Shown in pieces: positions 53,974 to 64,000 of a stretch of DNA of 64,000 nt. Position 1 is the stretch's first letter. Each line of letters opens with the position of its first letter. The notes under the pieces are model-generated. The model made no database searches. It had not been told where the DNA came from and saw only the letters and a program-made list of their open reading frames with translations. Position numbers and translations under genes: made by a program. Source of the DNA: Euborellia annulipes (lineage: Eukaryota > Arthropoda > Insecta > Dermaptera > Anisolabididae); assembly GCA_023213315.1 (NCBI GenBank), contig JAKCPI010008009.1, forward strand, positions 1 to 64,000, read 5' to 3'.

Positions 53974-54729
53974 TAAATACTTAATTTCACTTTTATACAT
54001 AATGTATCTTCTAATATTTTTCCATTTATTATTAAATAACATTTCCAAGTCCCCACTCTATCTATTTCTCGAAGTAATTTTTCTCTTTATTATTCTAATT
54101 TTCATAATAATTTAATATATTATTTGATGTTTTATTAAAACTCTTTTTTTTTTTTTTTTTTTTGATTGATTTCTTTAGGAATTGAGTTTGTGGGTGAGTC
54201 TGGAATAAAATTGAAAATGAGAGTGTGAGTAACCAGCCAGCCCTTCATATCTTAAATCAGCCTTTCCACTCCCTAAGGAAAAATAAATTAGTTTGATTTA
54301 ATCTAATTTTGTCGTTGATAGAAAAGAATTTTCATTTGATAAATACCCTCGGTATTCAGGTGTTTATTTATTTTTTTATTTAAAAATATTATCCGATTGA
54401 AAATGTCATTTTAAATACAAGCAAAATGAAAAGGATCAACGATCGAGATATTTAGGAAAAGGGCGTGTCTGTATTTTTTTTTTTTTTTTCATAAATCATT
54501 TTATATAAACACTTTTTGAAGAATATTGAAAAATCAGATAATAATTCGCAGCATCAACATTTCTAAATAGAGTTATGTAAATAAATGAAAAAAAAATCTA
54601 AAGCTATTTACACTCTTCTTTCTCTTTATGTATTTTAGTGGAACTTCAAATATGTTTCCTTCGCTTGGCGTTAAATATATATAGGCCTATAATAAAATAA
54701 AATAACATAATGTTTTTTTTTTTTTTTTT
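53974..54729. other. Unassigned DNA
   Basis: AT-rich with several T runs. Nothing recognised. Confidence 0.4.
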
Positions 54730-54935
54730 AAAGGACGATTTGTTAGCAGGGGCGAAGGGGCATGATGCCACACCCCCGTTTCGGCTGCGAAATAATATTT
54801 GCGTTTCTTTGTTTGCGATCGGAACGGGTTACCATGGCAACGCACGGTTGGCGGGTCGCGCAAGCGTCACTCGGAGAAACCGATTAGGAGTGGTGCGATG
54901 ATGAACAACTCGTTGATGGTGATGGGGATGATGAT
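54730..54935 (+). promoter_or_regulatory. GC-rich island with perfect RFX X-box, candidate promoter
   Basis: CpG-rich DNA ('tgttagcaggggcgaagggg', 'ggttggcgggtcgcgcaagc') with the exact palindrome gttaccatggcaac at 54828-54841, the consensus X-box bound by RFX proteins. It is not part of a family C copy: none of the C flanking strings are present. A plus frame runs through it but starts in a T-run and has no domain. A promoter or enhancer is the simplest reading. Confidence 0.4.
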
Positions 54936-55104
54936 GGGTGGGAAAAAAATAAAACCACTTTTCATCAGTTTTTTTTTTTTGTTATTTTTTTTTTTTTTCT
55001 TCTCGATAACTATCAGCAGTTAAGAGGAGAGAGAAATTCACAGCGTTCAAAATAGATTGAACGAAGGCTTTTGTTTTGTCTTGTGAGTTTATTAAAAGAG
55101 CTAG

Positions 55105-55500
55105 ATGAAAATAAGAATAAATTTTAAAGAGCATCTAAAAAATAATTGATTTTTGGATTTTAAACAATTTTGGTGGAGAAAATTTTCAAAAAAAGTGCAT
55201 CAGTAAAGTACTAGTACTTTTTGGCCGATTTTGTTCAAAAGCTTATTTTGTGTGCCCGGGAGTGTACCTAACTTAAATTTAAAATTTCAATCCGGTAGTT
55301 CAATTCCTACATGCTACCGTTACACACAGGCACACACAGACAGACCAATTTGCGGGACCACTCTCATTTTGCCGTTGAAATCTTCTGAAGACCACTTGTT
55401 CTTCGTAGAAAAGATAGGAGAAATGGTTGCCATGGTAACAGAATTTAAATCTTTTTCTTTTTAGATTAAAATTCATATAAATCAATTATTATTTAGATGC
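55105..55500. repeat. Family C, rearranged copy
   Basis: 55105-55350 is plus-oriented ('aaagagcatctaaaaaataa', 'cagtaaagtactagtacttt', 'gacagaccaatttgcgggac'). 55363-55462 is minus-oriented, with the exact X-box palindrome gttgccatggtaac (55426-55439). The 'aattattatttagatgc' segment follows, continues past the SINE at 55720 and is also minus-oriented. Confidence 0.7.
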
Positions 55501-55719
55501 CCTAGGGCTTGGTATAGTTGGTAGCGTGCCTACCTACCCCAGGCAGTCCGATGATTTTATATAAACCATTTGGATACCAAATAGCTTAAATAGAAATGCC
55601 TGGACCCCCAAAAGATATTATCATATATAACGGTTATCGTCAAAGTCTTATATGGCCTGAGTTGCCGAAAAGACTGTGTGAATGTGAGTGAGAAAAAAAT
55701 GTGAATGTTAAAGAAAAAA
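55501..55719 (+). repeat. SINE-1 with 17 bp target duplication
   Basis: Exact duplication AATTATTATTTAGATGC (55484-55500 and 55720-55736). The head is internally deleted: from 'gttggtagcgtgcctac' it jumps to 'ccccaggcagtccgatg', losing most of the B-box. The body hairpin and tail are present. Confidence 0.85.
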
Positions 55720-55917
55720 AATTATTATTTAGATGCTCTTTTAAAAAGTATAACAATAATATTTTGTGAAATTTGATTGAAGTACTCTTTGCTGATCTAA
55801 TTCAGTTTTTGTTTTTCAAATTACTTTCCGGCTCTTCCTTCCATAGAGCAAATGTTTAAAAAATCCCTATGGGGATTTGCATGTTAATTTCGATTCAAAT
55901 GGGGGGTCGGTCTCCTT

Positions 55918-56071
55918 TGAAACTTTTTACACATTTAAAAAAATTATTACGTACCAATTCTTATGAAATTTTGTATTTATTTAGGATTCTCTATTGTGTA
56001 TAAAATATCTAAATATGAGATTAAAATTTTCAAAAATAACCATAATTTATTTCAAGCAGTCAACATTTAAA
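55918..56071 (+). repeat. Repeat F, copy 1
   Basis: A segment of about 155 bp ('tatgaaattttgtatttatt', 'ataaccataatttatttcaa') that recurs in the same orientation at 57908-58061 with roughly one difference in ten. Both copies lie close to family C sequence. Origin unknown. Confidence 0.7.
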
Positions 56072-57769
56072 ATGCAAGTTTGGAACTAAGGTACTATGGT
56101 AAACTTACAATTGACAAGTATTAAATTAAAATTTAACAGACAAAATGTTTACTCTTAACGAATAAGGCCGGAAAAAGAATTACGGTATGGGAAACGCTTA
56201 GATTATTTCGCCTACTTTTATTTATATTCATAGTGGTGAAAGACCGAAATTCAAACAATTTGAGAAAATGCTTTTGAAAGTTTTATAAAGCTATTGAATA
56301 TAAAAAAAATTTGGTGGTGAAAGCTCCAAACGTCTGCTGTTGTCACTCAAACACAAAAACTGGCTTTCTCGCTTTAATAACATCCAAGATTATAGAACAA
56401 TTTTGTTGAAACTTGCAATTTAGATAGAATATGTAAACCCTTGAATAAAAAAAAAATTTGATGGCGATAGCTACAAGCGTTTGTCTGCTTTTGACACTCA
56501 AGCCCATTCTGAAAATTTCAATAGCCTGACATGTGAAAGGAATAAATTTTACCGTACGCTAGCGCCATCGCCTATCTTGACGGTGATTTGGACAACTAAT
56601 AAATAATTCCTCCTAACTTGCATTAAGATTTTTATTTTTTATAATAAATATCAGAGCAGGAATAAAGAATAAATAGAACATACCGATTAAAAGAGAAATT
56701 GTCCATCCTGAGTCAAGTTTATAACACACTGTAGAAACACAAACACAAATAATAAAATTCGCGAATCCCCTTTTGTTCGAGCTCAAGCTAAAGGCAATAC
56801 ACACACATGCCAAATCAAAACGTCACTTACATGCTCTCGTAAAGATGATAAATAATGATAAAAAATTTTAAAACAAAAATTATTTATTTAAATTCATTAA
56901 ATCAATTCGTAGATTAATCCCTTTATTTGTTTTTTTTTTATTTTTATAAAAATCTAGAGGTGAATGGGCTTCTTTTCATTAAAACTAGGCCAAGTTCAAA
57001 TTTTATTAGGGTAATAAAAAAATAAAATTTACTATCTTTCATTTTATTTATGGATTTGTGATTGTATTGCTTTCTTTTGTTTGTTGTGTGCCTGAGTTGT
57101 TGCTTTTTTGACCACAAGTTACTCGAGAAAAGGCTGCGTCTTTGGTCTTTTTGAATTTATTTTAGGGACTTTTAAAATGAGATTATTTTGATTTGAAGCT
57201 TCTAGAAGTTACACTTCTCTCGTTCTCTTGCCCTTTGGAGGTCATCCATTCCGAGATTCAGTACAGCTTGGCATTGCTTAACAATAATAATCTCTATTGC
57301 TTTTCTGATGAAGGAAATAGAAAAATCAAAATATACCCTTGAAATATTAATTTTATTTAAATAATTTGTATAAACAAAATTGTTTTATTCATCATTCTGA
57401 ACAACTTTTTTGTTTAAAAGAAATTTCCCAATTTGAACATTTGACATAACATATTAAGAACAATATTTTCAGGTTGCTTAGTAGATTGACAGACACAGAC
57501 ACAGACGTCTGCGCGCCTTTCTATTTTTGGATGCTGAGTCACTCTCGATTGTCGTCTTTTATGATCCCGTTGACCTTGACCAGTTGGCTGGCCCAATCTC
57601 CTTTCTCTTTCACTCTCATTATAATTGAAGATATGAGTGCAAGAGCTAGACAATTTACAAATGTAAAGTTTTGAGAAAAACTTTTTACATTACATTAAAT
57701 TTGTATTTCGTAGATTATTTGAATAAAATGTGAAGGGATTAATGAATGTGCATTTACATATCGATTTTC
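56072..57769. other. Unassigned DNA with a 150 bp diverged direct repeat
   Basis: 56293-56352 and 56440-56502 share 'aaaaatttggtggtgaaagc' / 'aaaaatttgatggcgatagc', then 'acgtctgctg'/'gcgtttgtctgc' and 'cactcaa'. 57470-57650 is GC-richer ('cagacgtctgcgcgcc') and open in short frames, but has no recognisable exon. Confidence 0.45.
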
Positions 57770-57907
57770 AGGGCTAAGAGGTGGTAATTTTAAATTTAAG
57801 TTAGGCACCCCAAGGGGTGAAAATAAGCTTTTAAACAAAATCGGGCAAAAAGTACTAGTACTTTACTGATGTACTTTTTTAGTTTTTTTTTTTTTTCAAT
57901 TTTCTCA
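57770..57907 (-). repeat. Family C fragment
   Basis: Minus-oriented centre ('aagttaggcaccccaagggg', 'gtactagtactttactgatg', then a T-run). It stops where repeat F begins. Confidence 0.65.
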
Positions 57908-58061
57908 AAGGAACTTTTTACACATTTTAAAATTTTTTTTCCAATTCTTATGAAATTTTGTATTTATTTAGGATTCCCTATTTTGTATAAAATATCCAAA
58001 TATGAGATTAAAATTTTGAAAAATAACCATAGTTTATTTCAAGCAATCAACATTTAAAATA
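57908..58061 (+). repeat. Repeat F, copy 2
   Basis: Begins directly at the end of a family C fragment ('gaactttttacacatttt') and runs to 'caacatttaaaatacac'. It may be an arm of a longer variant of C, since copy 1 also lies near C. Confidence 0.7.
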
Positions 58062-58159
58062 CACAGAGCCTATTGAAATTTTGAATTAATTAACTTTTTT
58101 ACTTTTTACATAATAATAATCCTGTGGCTAATGACAGACAAACATCTGCTAAGACACCT

Positions 58160-58306
58160 ACCTTACTTACACCACTTTTTTAAGAAATTTACCACTAACT
58201 ATTTATATATAAAAAATTTACATTAAATTAAGCACAAGTTATGTGATATCTCATTTTTGTTTTTTGAAAATGGACTTGTTAGACCACTTTCAAAATAAAC
58301 GGTCCA
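58160..58306 (-). mobile_element. Element E, partial copy
   Basis: Keeps one terminus (ctttcaaaataaacggtcca, followed by TA) and about 145 bp of interior ('acttgtgcttaatttaatgt' on the minus strand, as in the 9.5 kb copy). The other terminus is lost. Confidence 0.7.
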
Positions 58307-59344
58307 TATGTTATATAGAATTTTAAACACTGTTGGAAATTTAAAAAAATAATTTATATTCTTTCAAATTTTTTTTTAAGGGAACGGGGAGTGAGTCAAT
58401 CTCACGGATCGTTAAATCCATCCCCCTCTCCCTGGCCATTAAAAATTTTCGGGTTACGGCAATTTAAATAATCCTGAAATACGATTATTATTAAACTTAA
58501 TATTATTTGCTGAATTGAGGAAAGTTTGGTTGCCTCACAGGCTGATTTTTTTTCATTTGTTTTTTTTTTTTTTCAAAATTTGATTTTTTAAATTTATACT
58601 CGCTACCAGACGAAAGGTAGTGAATTGCGGGGACTTACATTTTCTTCATTGCTTAAAATAATTAATCCAAAAGAAGTGTGCATTCTTTTTCAATAAGCGA
58701 TAAGAATGTATGGTAGTTTGAAATAATCACGATGAATCAAGTATTTTTTTTTTTATTCAATTCTTGTTTAAATTCAGAACATATTTTAGGGCCTATATAA
58801 TAAGCCATTTTTAATAATAAAAGAACTATAAGAGCATAAAAATAGATTAATATAGATTATGGTAAATTCACAGGGACCTCTAAAGATCCCAAGTTCTGAC
58901 AAATGCAAAGCTCAGGACAATAAACTGTCTATTCGGTATAGTGAAATATAATATAATAAATAAAACATCAATAAGGATATATTATATTTATTTATTAACT
59001 ATAATAAAATTCATATTAATTGATTATGCATTTAGGATCTCATTTGTTATTATTCCCAAGGGTCTTTGGTTAAAGTGCTGACCGTTAGCTAAAGTATTTA
59101 TCGGTCTCCAATGAAGTTTCTTTTAATTCCCAACTCTAAATCCAGCTTGTGAATTTTTTATTTAGTTAGGGTTTTATTTCCACCAGTGGAATTTTTTTTT
59201 TTTTGCTTTCTTTAGAAATGTGTTCATTTTTTTAGTAGAATCAGCAAGAGGTAGTTTTTAACAATCACTCCCAGAGCGACATAATTCAACAGCTGATTCT
59301 AATAAATGTTTTTGAGGACTGTTAAAACATTGTTTATTGAGTGT
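58307..59344. other. Unassigned DNA
   Basis: AT-rich with T runs. 59060-59160 has faint tRNA-SINE-like strings ('agtgctgaccgttagctaaa') that are too decayed to call. Confidence 0.4.
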
Positions 59345-59660
59345 GAGGTCAATTATCATGGCAACTATGTATTCTATGAGTAAAGAGGTCTATTTTGAGG
59401 GCAAAATGAGAATATGCATTTTAAAGAATATCTAACAAATAATTAATTTATGAATTTTAATCAAAAACTTAGAAGAAACAACTAAAAAAGTATAGGCCTA
59501 TCAGTAAAGTACTAGTACTTTTTGACTCATTTAGTTCAAAAGCTTCGTGTTGTGTGCCAGGGGGTAGATAACTTAAATATAAAATTTCATTTCAATTATC
59601 GATGATAAGAGAAATTTGTGTGCTGTGTGACCAATCACACCAGATTTTTTACTTTTAAAA
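59345..59660 (+). repeat. Family C copy
   Basis: Has a decayed X-box (attatcatggcaac, 59352-59365), 'gagggcaaaatgagaatatg', the centre, 'ataacttaaatataaaattt' and, joined directly to it, a minus-type terminal hairpin half ('gataagagaaatttgtgtgc', 'caatcacaccagatttttt'). Another internally rearranged copy. Confidence 0.7.
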
Positions 59661-60639
59661 TTCAGGCTGAGATGTAAAAAAAAAATCCGCGACTTGTATA
59701 CTTTTTATATAATTTCTTTTAAACTTTGCCAATTAATTGATAATGAAATGTTGCATGTGTGATCATAAAATAACTCGAACTATTAAAAAAAAATCTCCGT
59801 CAAATCTATCAACAACTGAGCTGAACTTTTTTCATTAAGGCATTTTTATAACTATTGAATTAGCCATCTGTTGGCACGTCATTAAACCTTAAATTACTTG
59901 AGATCTTCTGGACATTAATAAATAACAAAGTTAAAAATTGTATAATTTTTTTTGCAAAAACTAGTGATATATGACCATCACATGTGAACTTGTAGATTGC
60001 ACTTACTCTCATAAATCATTATAGAATTTTATTGTCGAAAAGTTAGAATTTAAAAAATTAACAATAAGATATTTTGTATCTGTCATATTACAATAGGCTG
60101 CAAAAAAATCATACTTTGAAGGATTTATTCAAAAAATGTAGATTTCAAGGCGCTTCTTTAAGAAAGCCTGCTGAGGCGCTTTTTGGGATTCCCTAACACC
60201 AGAAGAGCCGTAGTGAATTTTCTTTATGAATTTTAGTCAGTACAGAATTTTTTTTTCCTTTTAATGACCCTTCGCCGAGATCGTTCGTATCTTCAAAATC
60301 ACTTCCAGATGGAAAGAATTTTAATAAAAGTAATAATCATCTGTTATTGACCAAGAACTGAATCTGAAAAATCGTTCAAAATTATTTGAATGAAGGAAAA
60401 TAAATAATTCGGCTAGTTTTCAAAGCCACTCTCACTCCTACAGGTGATGACATTGTTAACATTTCATGCTTTAAATTCCTGTGGGTGAGGGTAGGGATAC
60501 AGTCAGGCCTATAAAAATATATTGCATACCATTTCGTTTAAAAAGATATCGCTGGATATCATTCCCAAAATAGTATTATTATCTTTAGATGATCCGAGAA
60601 ATTATCCCCTTCTCTCCCGCACACCCAAAAAATTATTTT
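59661..60639. other. Unassigned DNA
   Basis: AT-rich. 60150-60185 has a short repeated string (aaggcgcttc / gaggcgcttt). No gene. Confidence 0.4.
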
Positions 60640-60808
60640 TTACTTTCTCTTTCCTATATATGTTAATATATTAAGAGAGAAAGTATTGGATTCATGTCAA
60701 AAATTCGATGTCAAGATTTTAAGGTCCCCTTAATCAAAAAAGTGGTTTTAGCTTACCGAAGGTAAGAGAAATTTGTGTGCTGTGCGACCAGTCACATCAG
60801 ATTGTTTT
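60640..60808 (-). repeat. Family C, both terminal parts fused
   Basis: One terminal hairpin ('tactttctctttcctatata', 'aagagagaaagtattggatt') passes via 'aaaaaagtggtttt' straight into the other ('accgaaggtaagagaaattt', 'gcgaccagtcacatcagatt'). The whole centre is deleted, leaving a 170 bp miniature. Confidence 0.75.
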
Positions 60809-61147
60809 TTTTTATAGTCTTTTCAGCATCTGATGGCATATTAACTTAAAAAGATAATTTTTTTATTGTGGTTGAACACTCATATTCCCCCACTGGCTAA
60901 GGGTCTGGCCACAATTTTATTGATTATCAAATAAATAAATAAAAATTGATGACGTAAAATGGTCTGAGATACCGACAAAACAATTAAGAAAGCTTTTACT
61001 GTTTTTATCAGGTATAGTGACGTGTAAAATGTTTCCTGCCAATGACATTTTGTACTTTAATTTATTTAAACAAAAGACTAATGATTTTTAATCAATTTGA
61101 GATGGGAGTAAAATATAATTTAAGAGTATTAAAGAATATGTGAACTA
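60809..61147 (-). repeat. Possible decayed SINE-2
   Basis: 60815-60985 contains 'atagtcttttcagcatctga' and, later, 'ggtctgagataccgacaaaa', both resembling SINE-2 end strings in opposite orientations. The body is not recognisable. The rest is AT-rich. Confidence 0.3.
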
Positions 61148-61638
61148 ATTTTTACTTTCTCTTACCTCTATATATGTTGATATATAGAGAGAGAAAATAT
61201 TGGCTTCATGTCAAAAATTCGATGTCGAGATTTTGATGGATATACACGTTTTGAGGTCCTCTGAATCCAAAAAAGTGGTTTTTGTGACGTGGTCTGTCTG
61301 TCTGTGTGTGTGTGTCTGTGAACAAAATAGACTCAAGAACGAAAAGAGCTAGAAGGTTGAAATTTTATATTTATTTAAGGTACATCGCTTTTGATTAAAA
61401 TTCAAAAAATAATTACTTTTTAGATACTTTTTAATATGTATTCTCATTTTTCCATTGAAATCTTCTGAAGACCACTTTACTCTTGTACTTCATAGAAAAG
61501 ATAAGAGAAATGGTTGCCATGGTAACAAAATATAAATATTTTTCCATACTTATAAATTTTACATCTCTCGAATGTTCGTAACTAAATATATCTCGACACA
61601 AAAAAATCTGGTGCGACCATCACACCAGATTTTTAAAT
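61148..61638 (-). repeat. Family C, both ends present
   Basis: The best-preserved copy for boundaries. It runs from one terminal hairpin ('tttactttctcttacctcta', 'gagagagaaaatattggctt') through 'gttttgaggtcctctgaatc', a TG repeat, 'gaacgaaaagagctagaagg', the exact X-box palindrome gttgccatggtaac (61513-61526) and 'tttataaattttacatctc' to the other end (aaaaaatctggtgcgac / cacaccagattttt). The 'tactagtac' centre is deleted. The family has no coding sequence. Confidence 0.8.
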
Positions 61639-63358
61639 TTTTGTATATTAATATCAGAATCTTTTCTTTTTGAAATTAATTGAATTTTCATTCTCCCAAA
61701 AAAAATTTAAATATTTTTCTCCCTTAATATCCAAATGATCCTTATTTTTCACTAGAATTAATTACACCTAGAGGTATTCGTTTTTCTACTCATGTATTTA
61801 GATACAAAAAAGACCTTATAAATTAACCATAATGGCCATTTCTTTGGATAAAGCCAATTCACTTTCTAAAAAAAAACCTTTTTACTAGAATACTCCACAA
61901 TTGATGGTATAAGAACATCAAGAGTTTTTTTTTTCTTTTTTAGAAATTTCCTACTTTCTTTTACGAGTTTTAAAGGTAATTTAAATGTGATTAAATGCCT
62001 AACAGGGCAGGGAATCTGAAATCGCTTCTGATCTTAATGAAGTCCTCGCTAAAGGGGGAAACTGAATCTAATTGCAAATGCCTGATCACCAACAACAGTG
62101 ATATTCATACTCCCTCTGGGGATGATCAAAATAGCACAGAATATCCCTTTCCGGAATGATAAGGAAAGTAAATAATACTGTAATTTAGTAAAATTATAAT
62201 TTTTAGGGAGGAGAAAATAGAGTTTAGAAAAATTAGTAATTTTGTCAATTCACTTAATCTTCATACTACCGTACTTTAGGACAATGATTCTTGACGCCTC
62301 ATAGGACATGAGCAAAAAGATTAAATGTTATAATTTCAGCATTTATAATAGAGTTTAAACAAATAATAGCTAAGATCTTGGAGATGAGCCTTTTATTAAT
62401 TTCAAATTTATGTTAAGTTGTATTTTTTTGATTATATAAAATTTGGCAGTTTGTTCAGAAGGGAAGGTAATTTAATTTTTATTTAATAAAAAAAATAAGA
62501 TATTTTTTCCATATTTTAACAAAAGAGCCTATGCTGAAATTAATCGCCTGCTTGTATCAAACAATAGATGCACAATAACCGGAAATTTTTCTAACAGTTC
62601 CATTAAACTCAACTGATCCACAAGGATTCTATTCTAATGATAATGATTAATAGAACCAAGTGATAAAATATATATTTCACTATAATAGTAAAACGGAATA
62701 ATTTATTATGACAAGATAAAGCGATTTGTCTGCATGAACCACGGAGATTAATCAATGAATCTAATTCCCCATCAAAATTGTAAACGATATCAATATCGAC
62801 TATGGTTCATTAAGTTCGTTTAATCGAATTTCATCTCAAAGGGATGTGGAAGAAAATAGAAAGAGTATCTTTAAAAATTCCTTATTTTTTTATTGTAATC
62901 TTAAATTAATCAACTGAAAATTCTAAAATTGTATGTTTGCTAAATCGCAAGATTAAAACATCCTCCAAGCCTTGTATATACTTTACTCTACCTAAATATT
63001 GCAATCACGTTTGCATTGATACAGATGAGATACTCAAGAGATTGAAAGCCGTTCGAATTTAATTCTAGTTCTGAGGAGTGACTGTTTAGAAGAATAAATT
63101 CTAAGATGTATGATACTGTTGCTGACTAATTTCATTCAAATAATTTAAGTAATTGTAAGCCACCACGTTCGTTCCGGAATATAATTGACCAAGAGAAAAT
63201 TTCTAACTCTTTTCTCAAAAATAAGGAACAACGATATTTGTAAATAATTTTGGCCACTATTAATAAGCCTACAATATTTTTGTTGTTGCAAAAAGAGAGG
63301 AAGTATAGTAGACCTAAGTGAAGATTTCTCAGACTCTAACTTCTCCTTTTGTGATTGT
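61639..63358. other. Unassigned, largely non-repeated DNA
   Basis: The longest stretch without a family copy. Composition is AT-rich but even, with balanced patches at about 62010-62160 and 62720-62850. If the segment at 63359-63485 is an exon, this is its flanking intron or 3' region. No other exon can be supported. Confidence 0.45.
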
Positions 63359-63485
63359 TTATAGGGTTGACGGGAGCAGGAGTCTGGTGGCTTTGGCTAA
63401 AGTGTAAACGAGCTCGGTGGTGGTGGAGGAAACCATTTCCGTTGGAGTGTGGACAACTTCTTTGATCCCCCGAGGAGTGACCTGC
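63359..63485 (-). CDS. Exon candidate, strand uncertain
   Basis: About 120 bp of GC-rich sequence in AT-rich DNA, not repeated here. Minus reading: after a CAG acceptor-like string (actcacgcag) it is open as VTPRGIKEVVHTPTEMVSST, then TTELVYTLAKATRLLLPSTL and a TAA (63359-63361), which suits a terminal coding exon. Plus reading: a pyrimidine-rich acceptor (63341-63364, ending ttatag) and an excellent donor (gc|gtgagtat at 63486) frame 121 bp, but all three frames contain stops, so it would be a UTR or non-coding exon. No family is recognised. Confidence 0.4.
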
Positions 63486-63517
63486 GTGAGTATATCTTTT
63501 ATTTTATTATTATAGGC

Positions 63518-64000
63518 CTATATTTAGCTTCCATGATCTTAATAGACTATAAGCAGATTATACATATACCAGGGTATGTATATTACTGTTTTCTTCCGCA
63601 CAAATAAAAAAAAAAAAAAAAAAAAAAAAAAAACGATTATCTTATACATTATCATCTTATTCGTTTTATCTCGTTAACCTTCTCTCCTGAATAAATAAAT
63701 GGAAAGATTCTGATATTTTTCCTTTCGGCTACTGAGGCCTTTTAGATGATTGCTACCTCCCCAGGGCCTTATTCAGATGTTCTAAAACCTAAGGAAGTCA
63801 TTGTGATACAACTTGAGTGGTTCTACCTGTTTTATTTAAACTTTCTAAGAAGTTTATCCTTCTATCGTTAATGCTGGCTAAACATTGGCAGAAATAGTGA
63901 CTATGTTTTTCTCTTTCTACTCATCTTTACAGCTTCTACAAAATCTGTTTTTAGACAGAGTCCATTAGGCCGTGTTTAGTTATGCTTCCACACTGCTAGT
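63518..64000. other. Unassigned DNA
   Basis: AT-rich with an uninterrupted run of 28 A (63606-63633). A SINE-1 tail-like string (ttcggctactgaggcc) lies at 63724-63739. No exon is supported before the window ends. Confidence 0.45.

Overview
Animal nuclear DNA, AT-rich (about 30% GC by eye), with no prokaryotic operons, ribosome binding sites or long reading frames. No complete protein-coding gene can be supported. The window reads as an intergenic region or a very large intron packed with short interspersed elements. Several A-tailed SINE families with a tRNA-like Pol III head, hAT and Tc1/mariner miniatures, TTAA-flanked elements and a Helitron suggest an invertebrate with a repeat-rich genome. 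An arthropod is plausible, but the species cannot be named from this sequence.

Family labels used here are local. SINE-1 is a tRNA-like head, a hairpin body and a GT-rich tail. SINE-2 is a tRNA-like head with a body ending in a 'gccgaaaaagacctta'-like string. Family A is a GC-rich A-tailed retroposon with 13 to 15 bp target duplications. Family B is a 0.6 kb element with TTAA at both ends. Family C, the most abundant, has hairpin ends and an internal palindrome matching the RFX X-box. Family E is a 250 bp mariner-type miniature. N1, N2 and N3 are hAT-type miniatures with 8 bp duplications. L is a 0.9 kb TA-flanked element and M a 0.4 kb TTAA-flanked element. I, K, P, Q and a 9.2 kb element are foldbacks.

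Layout. 1-10 kb: family A tail, foldback I, B, SINE-1 copies, C, a GC-rich island at 8.55-9.03 kb, a perfect 32 bp inverted-repeat element holding a tRNA-like promoter, and a C copy split by E. 10-20 kb: SINE-2, hAT N1, a second foldback I, M, C, SINE-2 split by A, and foldback K split by A. 20-32 kb: element L, foldback P, a mariner transposase scrap, and a C copy split by a 931 bp Helitron that carries a six-unit GC-rich minisatellite. 32-50 kb: a Helitron-like fragment, hAT N1-N3, B (one copy split by SINE-1), several C copies, a 58 bp mini-retroposon and three GC-richer islands (42.3, 43.15 and 45.2 kb). 50-64 kb: foldbacks, SINE and C copies, a GC-rich island with a perfect X-box at 54.8 kb, a duplicated 0.15 kb repeat, and a GC-rich exon-like segment at 63.4 kb.

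Nested insertions give a relative order. Family C, SINE-2, family B and foldback K are hosts. SINE-1, family A, E, N1 and the Helitron inserted into them. The most interesting signals are the Helitron whose minisatellite units each end in a hairpin followed by CTAG, the RFX-type palindrome shared by family C and two GC-rich islands, and the 63.4 kb exon candidate.
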